Assembly: GCA_017051695.1 (NCBI GenBank)
Contig: JAFIDK010000003.1
Span: 413,426 to 477,425 of the forward strand
DNA: 64,000 nucleotides
Direction: 5' to 3'
DNA from: Algoriphagus aestuarii
Lineage (GTDB): Bacteria > Bacteroidota > Bacteroidia > Cytophagales > Cyclobacteriaceae
The position numbers and the translations under genes were made by a program. The notes beneath the pieces are model-generated. The model made no database searches and was not told where the DNA came from. It saw nothing but the letters and a program-made list of their open reading frames with translations. This document shows positions 46,807 to 54,363 of this stretch, in pieces (positions within the stretch are counted from its first letter, which is position 1; the number at the start of each line of letters is the position of its first letter).

Positions 46807-46832
46807 ACTATTAGCAAACTCAATACCAACCC

Positions 46833-48110
46833 ATGAATAACAAAAAATCACGTAGATCTTTCCTTCAAAAAGGAGCTGCTCTTGGACTAACCGGTGCTGG
46901 ATTAATGACCAGTTTTGGTCAAGGATTGCAAGCAGCAGTTCAAAAGCAAAATAATTATTCCAATCCATCCGACTTAAAAATCACAGACGTCAAATGCGGT
47001 TTCGTCAGAGGAGCTGTATATGTAAAAATTTATACTAATCAAGACGTTTGGGGTTGCGGCGAGGCCGTAGATGCCATCCATGGATCTTATTACTTAGTAA
47101 AAAGACTCGGAAATCAGATCAAAGGCCAAAATCCGCTCAACCCCAACCGATTGGCAGAACAACTAAGAAAGGGATCTTTTTTTGGAGGTGCTCAGTCTGG
47201 TGTTTTTGTTGCGGTTTTGACAGCTATTGAAACGGCACTTTGGGACATTACAGGAAAGGTCTTTAACGTTCCTGTGTACCAATTATTAGGAGGGAAATTC
47301 CGGGATAAAATCCGGGTTTATTGCGATACAGCTTTATATACTTCCACCAACCCAAAACCAGAAGACTATGCTACTGCAGCCAGAGATGCGGTGGATCGAG
47401 GATACAATGCCGTGAAGTTTGATGTCGATGATGGAAGAGATCCGAATAAGTATGACCGGTTTAATTGGACGGCAAACCCGGCCGAAATAGATCGGATGTA
47501 CAATGCCATAGCAGCCGTTAGAGAAGAAGTTGGGCCCAATATCGATGTCTGTGTGGATATGCATGGAAGATATGATGCTGTCACAGGGATGAAAATGGCT
47601 AAAATGTATGAGCCCTTAAATCTGATGTGGCTAGAAGAACCAGTGCCCGCAGATAATCCGGAAGTATATAAACACATAACCCAGGAGACAAGTACTCCGA
47701 TTTGTGCCGGAGAGAATATTTACCTCGCGTATGGGTTTACAAAATTACTTTCTGATGGAGCTTTGGATATCATTATGCCAGACTTACAAAAGGCAGGCGG
47801 ACTTGGTGAAGCACAGCGTATTGCCAATTTGGCAAATCTCTATTATGTGCCTTTTTCCCCGCATATGGTAGCATCTTTTCTTGGTGCTATGGCCAGTTGT
47901 CATGTATGTGCTTCGGTTCCCAATTTCCAGATCATGGAATGGCAAATCTATATGGACAAAGATGAGCTTTGGAAAGACATCGTCACCTACGATGGTCCGA
48001 GAACTGAAAACAGTTTCATCACCCTTTCAGAAAAGCCAGGTATCGGTGTGGAAATTAACGAGGAAGGCATGAGAAAACATGCCGTACCGGGAATTCCTTT
48101 TTTTGAATAA
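46833..48110 (+). CDS. Tat-exported mandelate racemase/muconate lactonizing enzyme-type sugar-acid dehydratase (copy 1)
   Basis: This 425-residue enolase-superfamily enzyme begins with a twin-arginine signal ('KKSRRSFLQKGAALGLTGAG', R7-R8). The active site fits the galactonate/mannonate dehydratase-like group. Lysine K195 lies in 'AVKFDVD', metal ligand D242 and H244 in 'CVDMHGRYD', glutamates E268/E269 in 'WLEEP', E294 in 'CAGEN', and H344 in 'FSPHM' is the general acid/base. Such enzymes abstract the alpha proton of an aldonic or uronic acid and eliminate water to give a 2-keto-3-deoxy acid. Export folded through Tat suits an enzyme that needs Mg inserted before transport. It lies between two RraA aldolase genes. 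Confidence 0.88.
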   Translation: MNNKKSRRSFLQKGAALGLTGAGLMTSFGQGLQAAVQKQNNYSNPSDLKITDVKCGFVRGAVYVKIYTNQDVWGCGEAVDAIHGSYYLVKRLGNQIKGQNPLNPNRLAEQLRKGSFFGGAQSGVFVAVLTAIETALWDITGKVFNVPVYQLLGGKFRDKIRVYCDTALYTSTNPKPEDYATAARDAVDRGYNAVKFDVDDGRDPNKYDRFNWTANPAEIDRMYNAIAAVREEVGPNIDVCVDMHGRYDAVTGMKMAKMYEPLNLMWLEEPVPADNPEVYKHITQETSTPICAGENIYLAYGFTKLLSDGALDIIMPDLQKAGGLGEAQRIANLANLYYVPFSPHMVASFLGAMASCHVCASVPNFQIMEWQIYMDKDELWKDIVTYDGPRTENSFITLSEKPGIGVEINEEGMRKHAVPGIPFFE

Positions 48111-48160
48111 AAAATGAGATTCAATTACCCAAAACAACAACCTAAAACCCTTCATAACCT

Positions 48161-49123
48161 ATGCAAAGTAAATTTATACAAAAAGGCTTCTTGAATGTCT
48201 TGGCAATTTCCGGCTTTTTGATGTTGTCAACAAGCTTTGGTCAAGCCCAGAATGTAGGAGCATCCCCGGAATACATTAAAGCATTGACCTCTCAATGGAC
48301 CGGAGAGCGATACCCTGACGGAAGACCGAAAGTTTCGGATTCCATCCTAGAGCGACTGAAAAATATTTCCATCGAGGAAGCCTGGGGAGTATTGCGCAAC
48401 AAAGGATTTCAAAATCAATACGAGGGTGACTGGCAGATTATGCTTCCGGATGAAGCAATGACCGGTCGAGTAGTCACTGCTCAATACATGCCTCTAAGAC
48501 CTGATTTAGAAAAGCAAGTGAAAGACCAAGGGGTAGAAAAAGAAGGGAGATCTCCTAAAGGAGGTACGAATTCCTGGCCGATTGATATCCTGACTAATGG
48601 GGATGTCTATGTAGCCGATGGTTACGGAAAAATTGCTGACGGCACTCTCATCGGCGATAATTTGGGAAATGCCATCTTCGCAAAATCCCAACGAGGAGTA
48701 GTGTTTAATGGATCAGTTCGTGACCAGGAAGGACTTTCAGAGATCGACGGCTTTAATGCATGGATGAAAGGACAAGATCCATCGTATATCCAGCAGATGA
48801 TGCTTACCTCCATAAATACTCCCATTAGGATAGGACGGGCCACTGTTCTTCCAGGCGATGTGGTGCTGGCAAAGAAATACGGAGTGATTTTTATTCCTGC
48901 TTATCTGGTGGAGGAGTTGGTTTTGACTTCAGAAGTGACTGGACTAAGGGACGAATTTGGTCATCAAAGACTTAGAGAAGGGAAATATCTTGCCGGTCAA
49001 ATCGACAGTCAATGGACAGAAGAAATCAAAAAAGACTTTTTGGATTGGTTGAATAACTATCCAGGTAAACTCCCTATGACCAAAGAAGAGCTTGATAATT
49101 ACCTGAAAGAGAGGAATTATTAA
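48161..49123 (+). CDS. Exported RraA-family class II aldolase/decarboxylase (copy 2)
   Basis: This is a 320-residue paralogue of the protein at 45871, with a longer signal peptide (about 1-30, 'FLMLSTSFGQAQ'). The catalytic motif is again complete: D166-x20-R187-D188 ('GDNLGNA', 'GSVRD'). The shared N-terminal block 'WTGERYPDGRPKVSDSILERL' and C-terminal 'FGHQRLREGKYLAGQIDSQW' show recent common ancestry, but insertion length around residues 125-135 ('EGRSPKGGTNSWP') differs, which may shift substrate choice. It starts 50 bases after the first dehydratase gene, and a 22-base palindrome follows the stop. Confidence 0.87.
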   Translation: MQSKFIQKGFLNVLAISGFLMLSTSFGQAQNVGASPEYIKALTSQWTGERYPDGRPKVSDSILERLKNISIEEAWGVLRNKGFQNQYEGDWQIMLPDEAMTGRVVTAQYMPLRPDLEKQVKDQGVEKEGRSPKGGTNSWPIDILTNGDVYVADGYGKIADGTLIGDNLGNAIFAKSQRGVVFNGSVRDQEGLSEIDGFNAWMKGQDPSYIQQMMLTSINTPIRIGRATVLPGDVVLAKKYGVIFIPAYLVEELVLTSEVTGLRDEFGHQRLREGKYLAGQIDSQWTEEIKKDFLDWLNNYPGKLPMTKEELDNYLKERNY

Positions 49124-49141
49124 ACTTTTATATGTGAATCT

Positions 49142-49163
49142 GACAAAGTCAATTGACTTTGTC
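49142..49163. repeat. Perfect 22-base palindrome between the second aldolase and second dehydratase genes
   Basis: GACAAAGTCAA and its exact reverse complement meet with no spacer. In RNA this would form a hairpin (with a small loop). It lies 18 bases after the second RraA stop and 70 bases before the second dehydratase start. No T-run follows, so it looks like an operator or an RNA-processing/stabilising hairpin rather than a terminator. Confidence 0.7.
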
Positions 49164-49233
49164 CGGACTTCTCTTAGCTGGTTAAAACAAACTGGCCTTC
49201 TACAAATATGATTAATCAATAACCCAATACACT

Positions 49234-50718
49234 ATGAAAAATACCTTAAAAGACCTCATTGAAAAGAATAAACTGAGAGAGCAGCAATATGCAGCTCAGC
49301 GACAGTCTGAAATTGATAATCCTTTGACAAAAGATAACAGGAGAGATTTTTTAAAGAAAACTGCACTAGGCGGTTTAAGTTTGTCAGCGTTGATGGGACT
49401 TAGCATAGAAGATACCATGGCAGAAACCACCAAGAATGTGCGTAGAGCTTCTGCACCTTCAGATTTGAAAATTACGGATTTGCGATATGCACATACGGCA
49501 GTGATGGGAGGGACTGCTATACTCAGGATAGATACCAATCAAGGAATCTATGGTTTGGGGGAGGTGAGAGATGGTGCGGATCCAAAGTATGCTTTGATGC
49601 TCAAGAGCCGTATTCTAGGAGAGAACCCATGTAATGTGGAGAAGATTTTTAAAATCATCAAGCAGTTTGGTGGTCAATCACGTCAGGCCGGAGGGGTTTG
49701 TGGAGTTGAAATGGCTCTTTGGGACCTTTGCGGAAAAGCTTACAATGTTCCTGCTTGGCAGTTATTAGGAGGGAGATACCGGGATTCAGTGAGATTGTAT
49801 GCAGATACACCCGAAGCAAGCTCTCCGGATGAACAATTAAAGCTCATTAAATACAGAACAGAAGAACAAGGATACACTTGGCTGAAAATGGATGTGTCCA
49901 TTGGGGAAATAATGGATATTCCTGGTTGTATCGTCAATCCTGAGATTTTTAAGCAAGGGAAAAGCCAATGGCAGGGCGGATACATGTCTTATGCCAATAC
50001 CGCTCACCCATTTACTGGAGTTCAAATAACCGAAAAAGGACTGGACGAGCTCGCAAAGATTGTAGATCATGTAAGAGGTTTGGTAGGTTATGAAATCCCG
50101 CTTTCAACCGATCATTATGGTCATTTTGACCTGAACAACTGCATCAGATTAGGTCAGGCATTGGATAAATACAGGCTCGCATGGCTGGAGGACATGGTAC
50201 CGTGGCAAATGTGGGAACAGCATAAAACCATAACCACCGCTCTCAATACGCCAACCACTACTGGAGAGGATATTTATCTACTTCAGTATTTCAAAGATCT
50301 GATCGATAATCATGCTGTGGATATTGTACATCCTGACTTGGCATCATCTGGCGGACTTCTGGAGACAAAAAGAATCGCTGACTATGCCGAAGAAAAAGGG
50401 ATTTCTATGGCCATGCATCAGGCAGGGACTCCGGTTTCTTTTATGGCAAATGTCCATTGTGCTGCTGCCACTCAAAATTTCCTCGCATTGGAGCACCATT
50501 CAGTGGATGTTCCATGGTGGGAGGATATGGTGACGATGACGGGTGGAGGAAAAATGATTGACAAAGGTTACGCTCCTGTTCCGCTGGATGCGCCTGGGCT
50601 GGGAATTGAATTAAATGAAGAAGTGGTGAAAGCACACCTTCATCCATCAGACAATTCTTATTTTGCGCCAACTGACATGTGGAATGAAAAACGTTCCCAT
50701 GATAGAACCTACAGTTAA
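49234..50718 (+). CDS. Tat-exported enolase-superfamily sugar-acid dehydratase (copy 2)
   Basis: This is a 494-residue protein of the mandelate racemase/muconate lactonizing family. A 35-residue cytoplasmic lead precedes a twin-arginine signal (R36-R37 in 'DNRRDFLKKTALGG'). Active-site candidates are K218 in 'WLKMD', D293 in 'STDHYGH', E319 in 'WLED', E345 in 'TTGED' and H395 in 'MHQAG'. The metal-ligand loops differ from copy 1 (TDHYG against VDMHG, LED against LEEP), and there is an insertion of about 30 residues near 225-260, so the two copies probably act on different substrates or stereoisomers. It closes the two-pair aldolase/dehydratase block and is followed by a strong hairpin. Confidence 0.86.
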   Translation: MKNTLKDLIEKNKLREQQYAAQRQSEIDNPLTKDNRRDFLKKTALGGLSLSALMGLSIEDTMAETTKNVRRASAPSDLKITDLRYAHTAVMGGTAILRIDTNQGIYGLGEVRDGADPKYALMLKSRILGENPCNVEKIFKIIKQFGGQSRQAGGVCGVEMALWDLCGKAYNVPAWQLLGGRYRDSVRLYADTPEASSPDEQLKLIKYRTEEQGYTWLKMDVSIGEIMDIPGCIVNPEIFKQGKSQWQGGYMSYANTAHPFTGVQITEKGLDELAKIVDHVRGLVGYEIPLSTDHYGHFDLNNCIRLGQALDKYRLAWLEDMVPWQMWEQHKTITTALNTPTTTGEDIYLLQYFKDLIDNHAVDIVHPDLASSGGLLETKRIADYAEEKGISMAMHQAGTPVSFMANVHCAAATQNFLALEHHSVDVPWWEDMVTMTGGGKMIDKGYAPVPLDAPGLGIELNEEVVKAHLHPSDNSYFAPTDMWNEKRSHDRTYS

Positions 50719-50742
50719 GAATTGGATTTATAACAGAGATTA

Positions 50743-50776
50743 ATCTGAAAGCTTGTATTTTGACAAGCTTTCAGAT
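50743..50776. repeat. Strong 14-base inverted repeat after the second dehydratase gene
   Basis: ATCTGAAAGCTTGT (50743-50756) is repeated in exact inverse (50763-50776) around the loop ATTTTG. It is 25 bases after the dehydratase stop and 33 bases before the BASS carrier start. The stem is strong enough for a terminator but lacks a trailing T-run, so partial termination or mRNA-end protection is likely. Confidence 0.75.
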
Positions 50777-50808
50777 ATCCATTTAGTACCACCCAAAATA
50801 CCTGCATC

Positions 50809-51894
50809 TTGAACCCGAAAATTACCAAAACACTCTCCATCCTGTCTCTTGTCTTATTTCTTGCGGCTATTGCTACTAGCTTGTTCTCTGATATAGCAAA
50901 TGCTGGCTTCTTGTGGATAGGATTTTTCTTTATCTGTGCTATTTCGTTTTTAGGCAATCCCAAACTTAAGGGATATGCCTATTCTATGATGATTTTTGGC
51001 TCGGTCACTTTAGCGCTTTATTTCCCTCAATATTTTGTCGAGTACAATGGGTTTAAATTTAGCGCTCTTATTGTTCCCTTGATCCAAATAATCATGTTCG
51101 GAATGGGGACTTCCATGAGTGTGAAAGATTTTCTTGGAGTAGTAAAGATGCCCAAGGGTGTTTTGATCGGAGTGCTTTGCCAGTTTTCCATCATGCCTTT
51201 TATAGGATATTCGCTGGCTAAAATCAGTGGTTTCCCACCAGAAATCGCGGCAGGAATGATTCTGATTGGTTGCTCGCCAAGTGGGATGGCATCCAATGTG
51301 ATGAGTTACTTGGCGAAAGCAAATTTGGCTCTTTCCATTACAGTGACTTCGGTCACGACCTTGATGGCACCCTTTGTCACCCCTTATTTAATGGGTTGGC
51401 TAGCAGGTGAGTTTGTAGCTATAGATGTGCTGGAAATGATGATAAGTATTGTGAAAATGGTCATTATTCCAATTGGAGCGGGTTTGATCTTTAATTATTT
51501 CCTTCGGGGGAAAGCGAAATGGCTGGATGATTTAATGCCCATTATCTCCATGGCTGCTATCGCCCTCATTCTGGTGGTAATTGTGGCTGCTGGAAGGGAC
51601 AGTTTATTGGATATTGGCCCTTTGCTGATTTTGATGGTGGTGTTTCATAATCTAGCTGGATATACTCTGGGGTACTGGGCAAGTCGTTTATTTAAACTGG
51701 ACGAAAAAGACTGCAGGACGATCGCAATCGAGGTTGGAATGCAAAATGGAGGACTTGCATCAGGCATTGCAAAAGAAATGGGAAAAATCGCCACGGTAGG
51801 TCTGGCACCGGCTGTTTTTGGTCCATTTATGAATGTGTCAGGATCAATTTTAGCATCTTATTGGCACAAAAAGCCCATAGAACCAGAACATTAA
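50809..51894 (+). CDS. BASS-family (bile acid:sodium symporter) carrier
   Basis: This is a 361-residue inner-membrane protein with nine to ten hydrophobic segments. Family signatures are 'IMFGMGTSMSVKDFLGV', 'LIGCSPSGMASNVMSYLAKANLALSI' (crossover helix) and 'EVGMQNGGLASGIAKE'. BASS carriers use sodium to take up bile acids and organic acids; plant and bacterial members carry pyruvate and other 2-keto acids. Following two exported aldolases that should release pyruvate-type products, it fits their uptake. The start is a TTG at 50809: the frame has no ATG between the stop codon at 50761 and the conserved core. The substrate is inferred from context. Confidence 0.87.
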   Translation: MNPKITKTLSILSLVLFLAAIATSLFSDIANAGFLWIGFFFICAISFLGNPKLKGYAYSMMIFGSVTLALYFPQYFVEYNGFKFSALIVPLIQIIMFGMGTSMSVKDFLGVVKMPKGVLIGVLCQFSIMPFIGYSLAKISGFPPEIAAGMILIGCSPSGMASNVMSYLAKANLALSITVTSVTTLMAPFVTPYLMGWLAGEFVAIDVLEMMISIVKMVIIPIGAGLIFNYFLRGKAKWLDDLMPIISMAAIALILVVIVAAGRDSLLDIGPLLILMVVFHNLAGYTLGYWASRLFKLDEKDCRTIAIEVGMQNGGLASGIAKEMGKIATVGLAPAVFGPFMNVSGSILASYWHKKPIEPEH

Positions 51895-52098
51895 TCCCAT
51901 CTAAAAAGCACAAAACAAGATGGTACTCGATATAAAATTCCAACAGAAAGTCTGAGCATTGGCTTATTTGTAAATAAAAAGTCAAAAGTATATAGACAAT
52001 GAAACTCCTAGGATCACATTGTCAAATGAATTTTGATCTTACAGGAAAAGGCCTGCTAACTTATTATCATACAAAACATTTTACCAGATTCTAAAACG

Positions 52099-52518
52099 AT
52101 GAAGACAGTATTAACCCTCGCTATTTTATTTTGTAGTTTTTGTACAAATGCTCAATCAGAAAAAGATCTTGAAGGCCAAGTTGAAAAACTCAGACTCGCC
52201 TTGATTGACCCAACTGAAGTAGCTTTAAAAGAGCTTAGTTTAGCTTCCTTGACATATGGACATTCCAACGGATTACTGGAAAACCAAGATCAATTTATAG
52301 AAGCACTGGTTTCCGGGAAGTCTGATTTTGCATCGATTACATTTGAAGATCAGGTGATTCTGGTAGAGAAAAATACCGGGATTGTACGACATAATTTAGT
52401 GGCAGATGTCGTAGAAGGAGGCAAGGTAAATCCAATCAAAATAGGAGTCATGCTGGTTTGGCAAAAAGAGAAAGGAAGCTGGAAGCTACTTGCCAGACAG
52501 GCTTATAAGCTTCCATAA
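52099..52518 (+). CDS. Secreted NTF2-like / DUF4440 protein
   Basis: This 139-residue protein has a signal peptide (1-18, 'LFCSFCTNAQ') and a compact NTF2-like alpha+beta cone: an N-terminal helix ('VEKLRLALIDPTEVALKEL'), 'LASLTYGHSNGLLENQDQFIEAL', and strands ending 'GVMLVWQKEKGSWKLLARQAYKLP'. Members are small periplasmic proteins, often encoded beside carbohydrate or aromatic catabolic genes, that bind small molecules or act as isomerases. It lies 204 bases after the BASS carrier and is the last plus-strand gene of the cluster. Whether it belongs to the pathway is uncertain. Confidence 0.82.
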   Translation: MKTVLTLAILFCSFCTNAQSEKDLEGQVEKLRLALIDPTEVALKELSLASLTYGHSNGLLENQDQFIEALVSGKSDFASITFEDQVILVEKNTGIVRHNLVADVVEGGKVNPIKIGVMLVWQKEKGSWKLLARQAYKLP

Positions 52519-52554
52519 TTGGTAAAAGAAAGTGGTGATGAATCTGCTGGAGGG

Positions 52555-53262
52555 CTATTTGATCCCTCCAAAAGCTCCAAAACACATGTTTTTGTGAAGG
52601 ATTTCTGTACTGCTAAACCCTACTTTTTTCATCAGTCCCAATTGATAACTCATAGATCTGGGGGAATCCTCCTTATCCACATATTCCAATACTTTTTGAC
52701 GATATTCTTTTCCGCCTATTTTTTCCAAATAGTCCCCATACCGCTCCCAAGTATAGGTATCAAGAATAGGGTTTTCTTGAGTAATCAAATCTGAAATCAT
52801 CAGGCAGCCTCCTGGTTTCAAAAGATGGTAAAGTTTGGTGAAAGTCTGCTCCCAGTCTTCATCGTCTCTCAAATGGTGCAAAACTGCTCCGGCTAGAATG
52901 ATGTCAAATCCATGGTCTTCTAATTTTGCCTCACGAATGTCTTGCTGAATGATTCTTATTTTCCCTGTAGTCACTTTACTTACCCGCTCCTCTGCTTTTT
53001 GCAACATTGGGAGGCTTAGATCCACCAAGGTGCAATTGAGATCAGGGAGTTTGGTCAGCATCTTGATGGTATAATTTCCTGCGCCGCAACCTACATCCAA
53101 AAGGTGAGTTGCATTCGGAGTGATCCTCTTAGCTGCTTCTGTAATCAGCTCCAGAGAAATTTGTGCATCGATTGTTGAAATTTGACCTGTTTCAATGTCA
53201 GAAAAACGGTCAACATCATTGTCAAAGCGTGCCCGTATTTCTTCAATAGTGGATTTTTTCAT
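52555..53262 (-). CDS. Class I SAM-dependent methyltransferase
   Basis: This 235-residue cytoplasmic protein has the class I Rossmann methyltransferase motifs: 'HLLDVGCGAGNYTIKML' (motif I, about residues 50-66), an acidic residue in 'CTLVDLS', 'FDIILAGAVLHHL' and 'LKPGGCLMISDLI'. It uses S-adenosylmethionine; the methyl acceptor cannot be told. An N-terminal 'IRARFDNDVDRFSDIETGQ' resembles UbiE/arsenite- or quinone-type methyltransferases. It converges with the NTF2-like gene, their stops 36 bases apart. Confidence 0.86.
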   Translation of the reverse strand: MKKSTIEEIRARFDNDVDRFSDIETGQISTIDAQISLELITEAAKRITPNATHLLDVGCGAGNYTIKMLTKLPDLNCTLVDLSLPMLQKAEERVSKVTTGKIRIIQQDIREAKLEDHGFDIILAGAVLHHLRDDEDWEQTFTKLYHLLKPGGCLMISDLITQENPILDTYTWERYGDYLEKIGGKEYRQKVLEYVDKEDSPRSMSYQLGLMKKVGFSSTEILHKNMCFGAFGGIK

Positions 53263-53283
53263 AAGTATGTAGGTTTTCTAAAT

Positions 53284-53394
53284 AGGCTGTCTCATAATCA
53301 CTTTATGTCACATTTCGATCCATTAGCCCTTCGATCAGCGACTTTCGTCATTCCAGTGCTCAGGAAGTCAAATTTGAGACTTTTAAGACAGCTT
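53284..53394. repeat. Possible short inverted-repeat element (MITE-like) of about 110 bases
   Basis: The left end AGGCTGTCT is matched in inverse by AGACAGCTT-type sequence at the right end (nine-base match with one difference), and both ends continue into related 'CATAAT/AAAAG...TCTC' sequence. It fills the gap between the methyltransferase start and the transporter stop. It has no coding frame. It could be a decayed insertion-sequence remnant or a long weak terminator stem. Confidence 0.35.
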
Positions 53395-53398
53395 TCTC

Positions 53399-54265
53399 TT
53401 AATATGGTTCTATATGTATCAATAAATGGCCGATTTCTGGTAGTTCTTTTTGAAGTCGGTCTTTTAGTACGTGGGAAATATCATGCCCTTCTTTTACGGT
53501 AAGGTTTCCTTCTACCAATGCGTGAAGATCCACATGGTAGTCCATGCCAGCTTTCCTGACATAACATTTCTCTGTTCCTTTTACACCTTTTACCTGAATG
53601 GCGATCTTTCGGATTTCTTCAATCATTTCTTCATGATTGTTTTCATCCATGACCTCTGCCAGTGCCGGTCGGAAAATTTTGTAACAGTTGTAAACAATGA
53701 AAACGACAGCAATTAAAGCAGCATAATCGTCTGCGGCCTCAAAGCCCTCTCCAAAAAACAAAGCCATAGAGATGCCGATAAAAGCAGCAACGGATGTGAT
53801 CGCATCACTTCTATGATGCCAGGCCTCTGCTTTTAGTGAGTCAGAATTTATTTTTTTGCTTTTTCGAATGACAACTTGATAGGAAGTTTCTTTCCAGATA
53901 ATGATACCTGCCAGCACCCAAAGGGTAAAACTTTTTGGAAGCTCATGAGGAATCCTGATATGTTGGATCGCTTGATATGCGATGGTCGCAGCAGATAAAA
54001 TCAAAAAAGCTACAACCAAAAAAGTGATCAAAGGCTCTGCTTTTCCATGTCCATAAGGATGGTTTTCATCTGCAGGCCGGTGGGCATATCGCAATCCTAC
54101 CAAAACCAGGATCGAAGCAAAAACATCCACTACAGATTCGATTCCATCAGCGATCAGCGCATAAGAATTCCCGAAAATCCCTGCTAGGAATTTAATGCTG
54201 GCCAGTGCCACATTTCCCAGCATGCTGAAAATAACCGTTCTTACTGCGATATTTTGGTTGGACAT
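53399..54265 (-). CDS. Cation diffusion facilitator (CDF) metal transporter
   Basis: This 288-residue transporter exports divalent metal (Zn, Fe, Co or Mn) in exchange for protons. It has six membrane helices in residues 1 to about 195 and a cytoplasmic dimerisation domain. The tetrahedral metal site is E43-x3-D47 in 'ADGIESVVDVFAS' plus H150-x3-D154 in 'WHHRSDAITS'. A glutamate occupies the place of the Asp or His of YiiP and ZitB, a variant seen in other CDF members, so the metal is uncertain. 'ENHPYGHGKAEPL' is the conserved loop after helix 2. It is transcribed alone. Confidence 0.93.
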   Translation of the reverse strand: MSNQNIAVRTVIFSMLGNVALASIKFLAGIFGNSYALIADGIESVVDVFASILVLVGLRYAHRPADENHPYGHGKAEPLITFLVVAFLILSAATIAYQAIQHIRIPHELPKSFTLWVLAGIIIWKETSYQVVIRKSKKINSDSLKAEAWHHRSDAITSVAAFIGISMALFFGEGFEAADDYAALIAVVFIVYNCYKIFRPALAEVMDENNHEEMIEEIRKIAIQVKGVKGTEKCYVRKAGMDYHVDLHALVEGNLTVKEGHDISHVLKDRLQKELPEIGHLLIHIEPY

Positions 54266-54363
54266 GATATAGTAAAAGAGATGCTAAGAAATTCCATCTA
54301 GAAAAGATAACTGATTTTGCAAAGGTCGGGTTTCCCTTTATCCCAGAAACCATAGTTTAGAAT

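Noticed and set aside
51995-52023. Inverted repeat GACAATG/CATTGTC upstream of the NTF2-like gene
   Set aside because: A seven-base arm with a 15-base loop is weak and could occur by chance; it might be an operator, but nothing supports it further.
52548-52570. Seven-base stem TGGAGGG/CCCTCCA near the methyltransferase stop
   Set aside because: No T-run on either strand and it overlaps coding sequence, so I did not call a terminator.
54329-54351. Short stem GGTTTC/GAAACC after the APC permease gene
   Set aside because: Six pairs and no T-run are too weak to call as a terminator.
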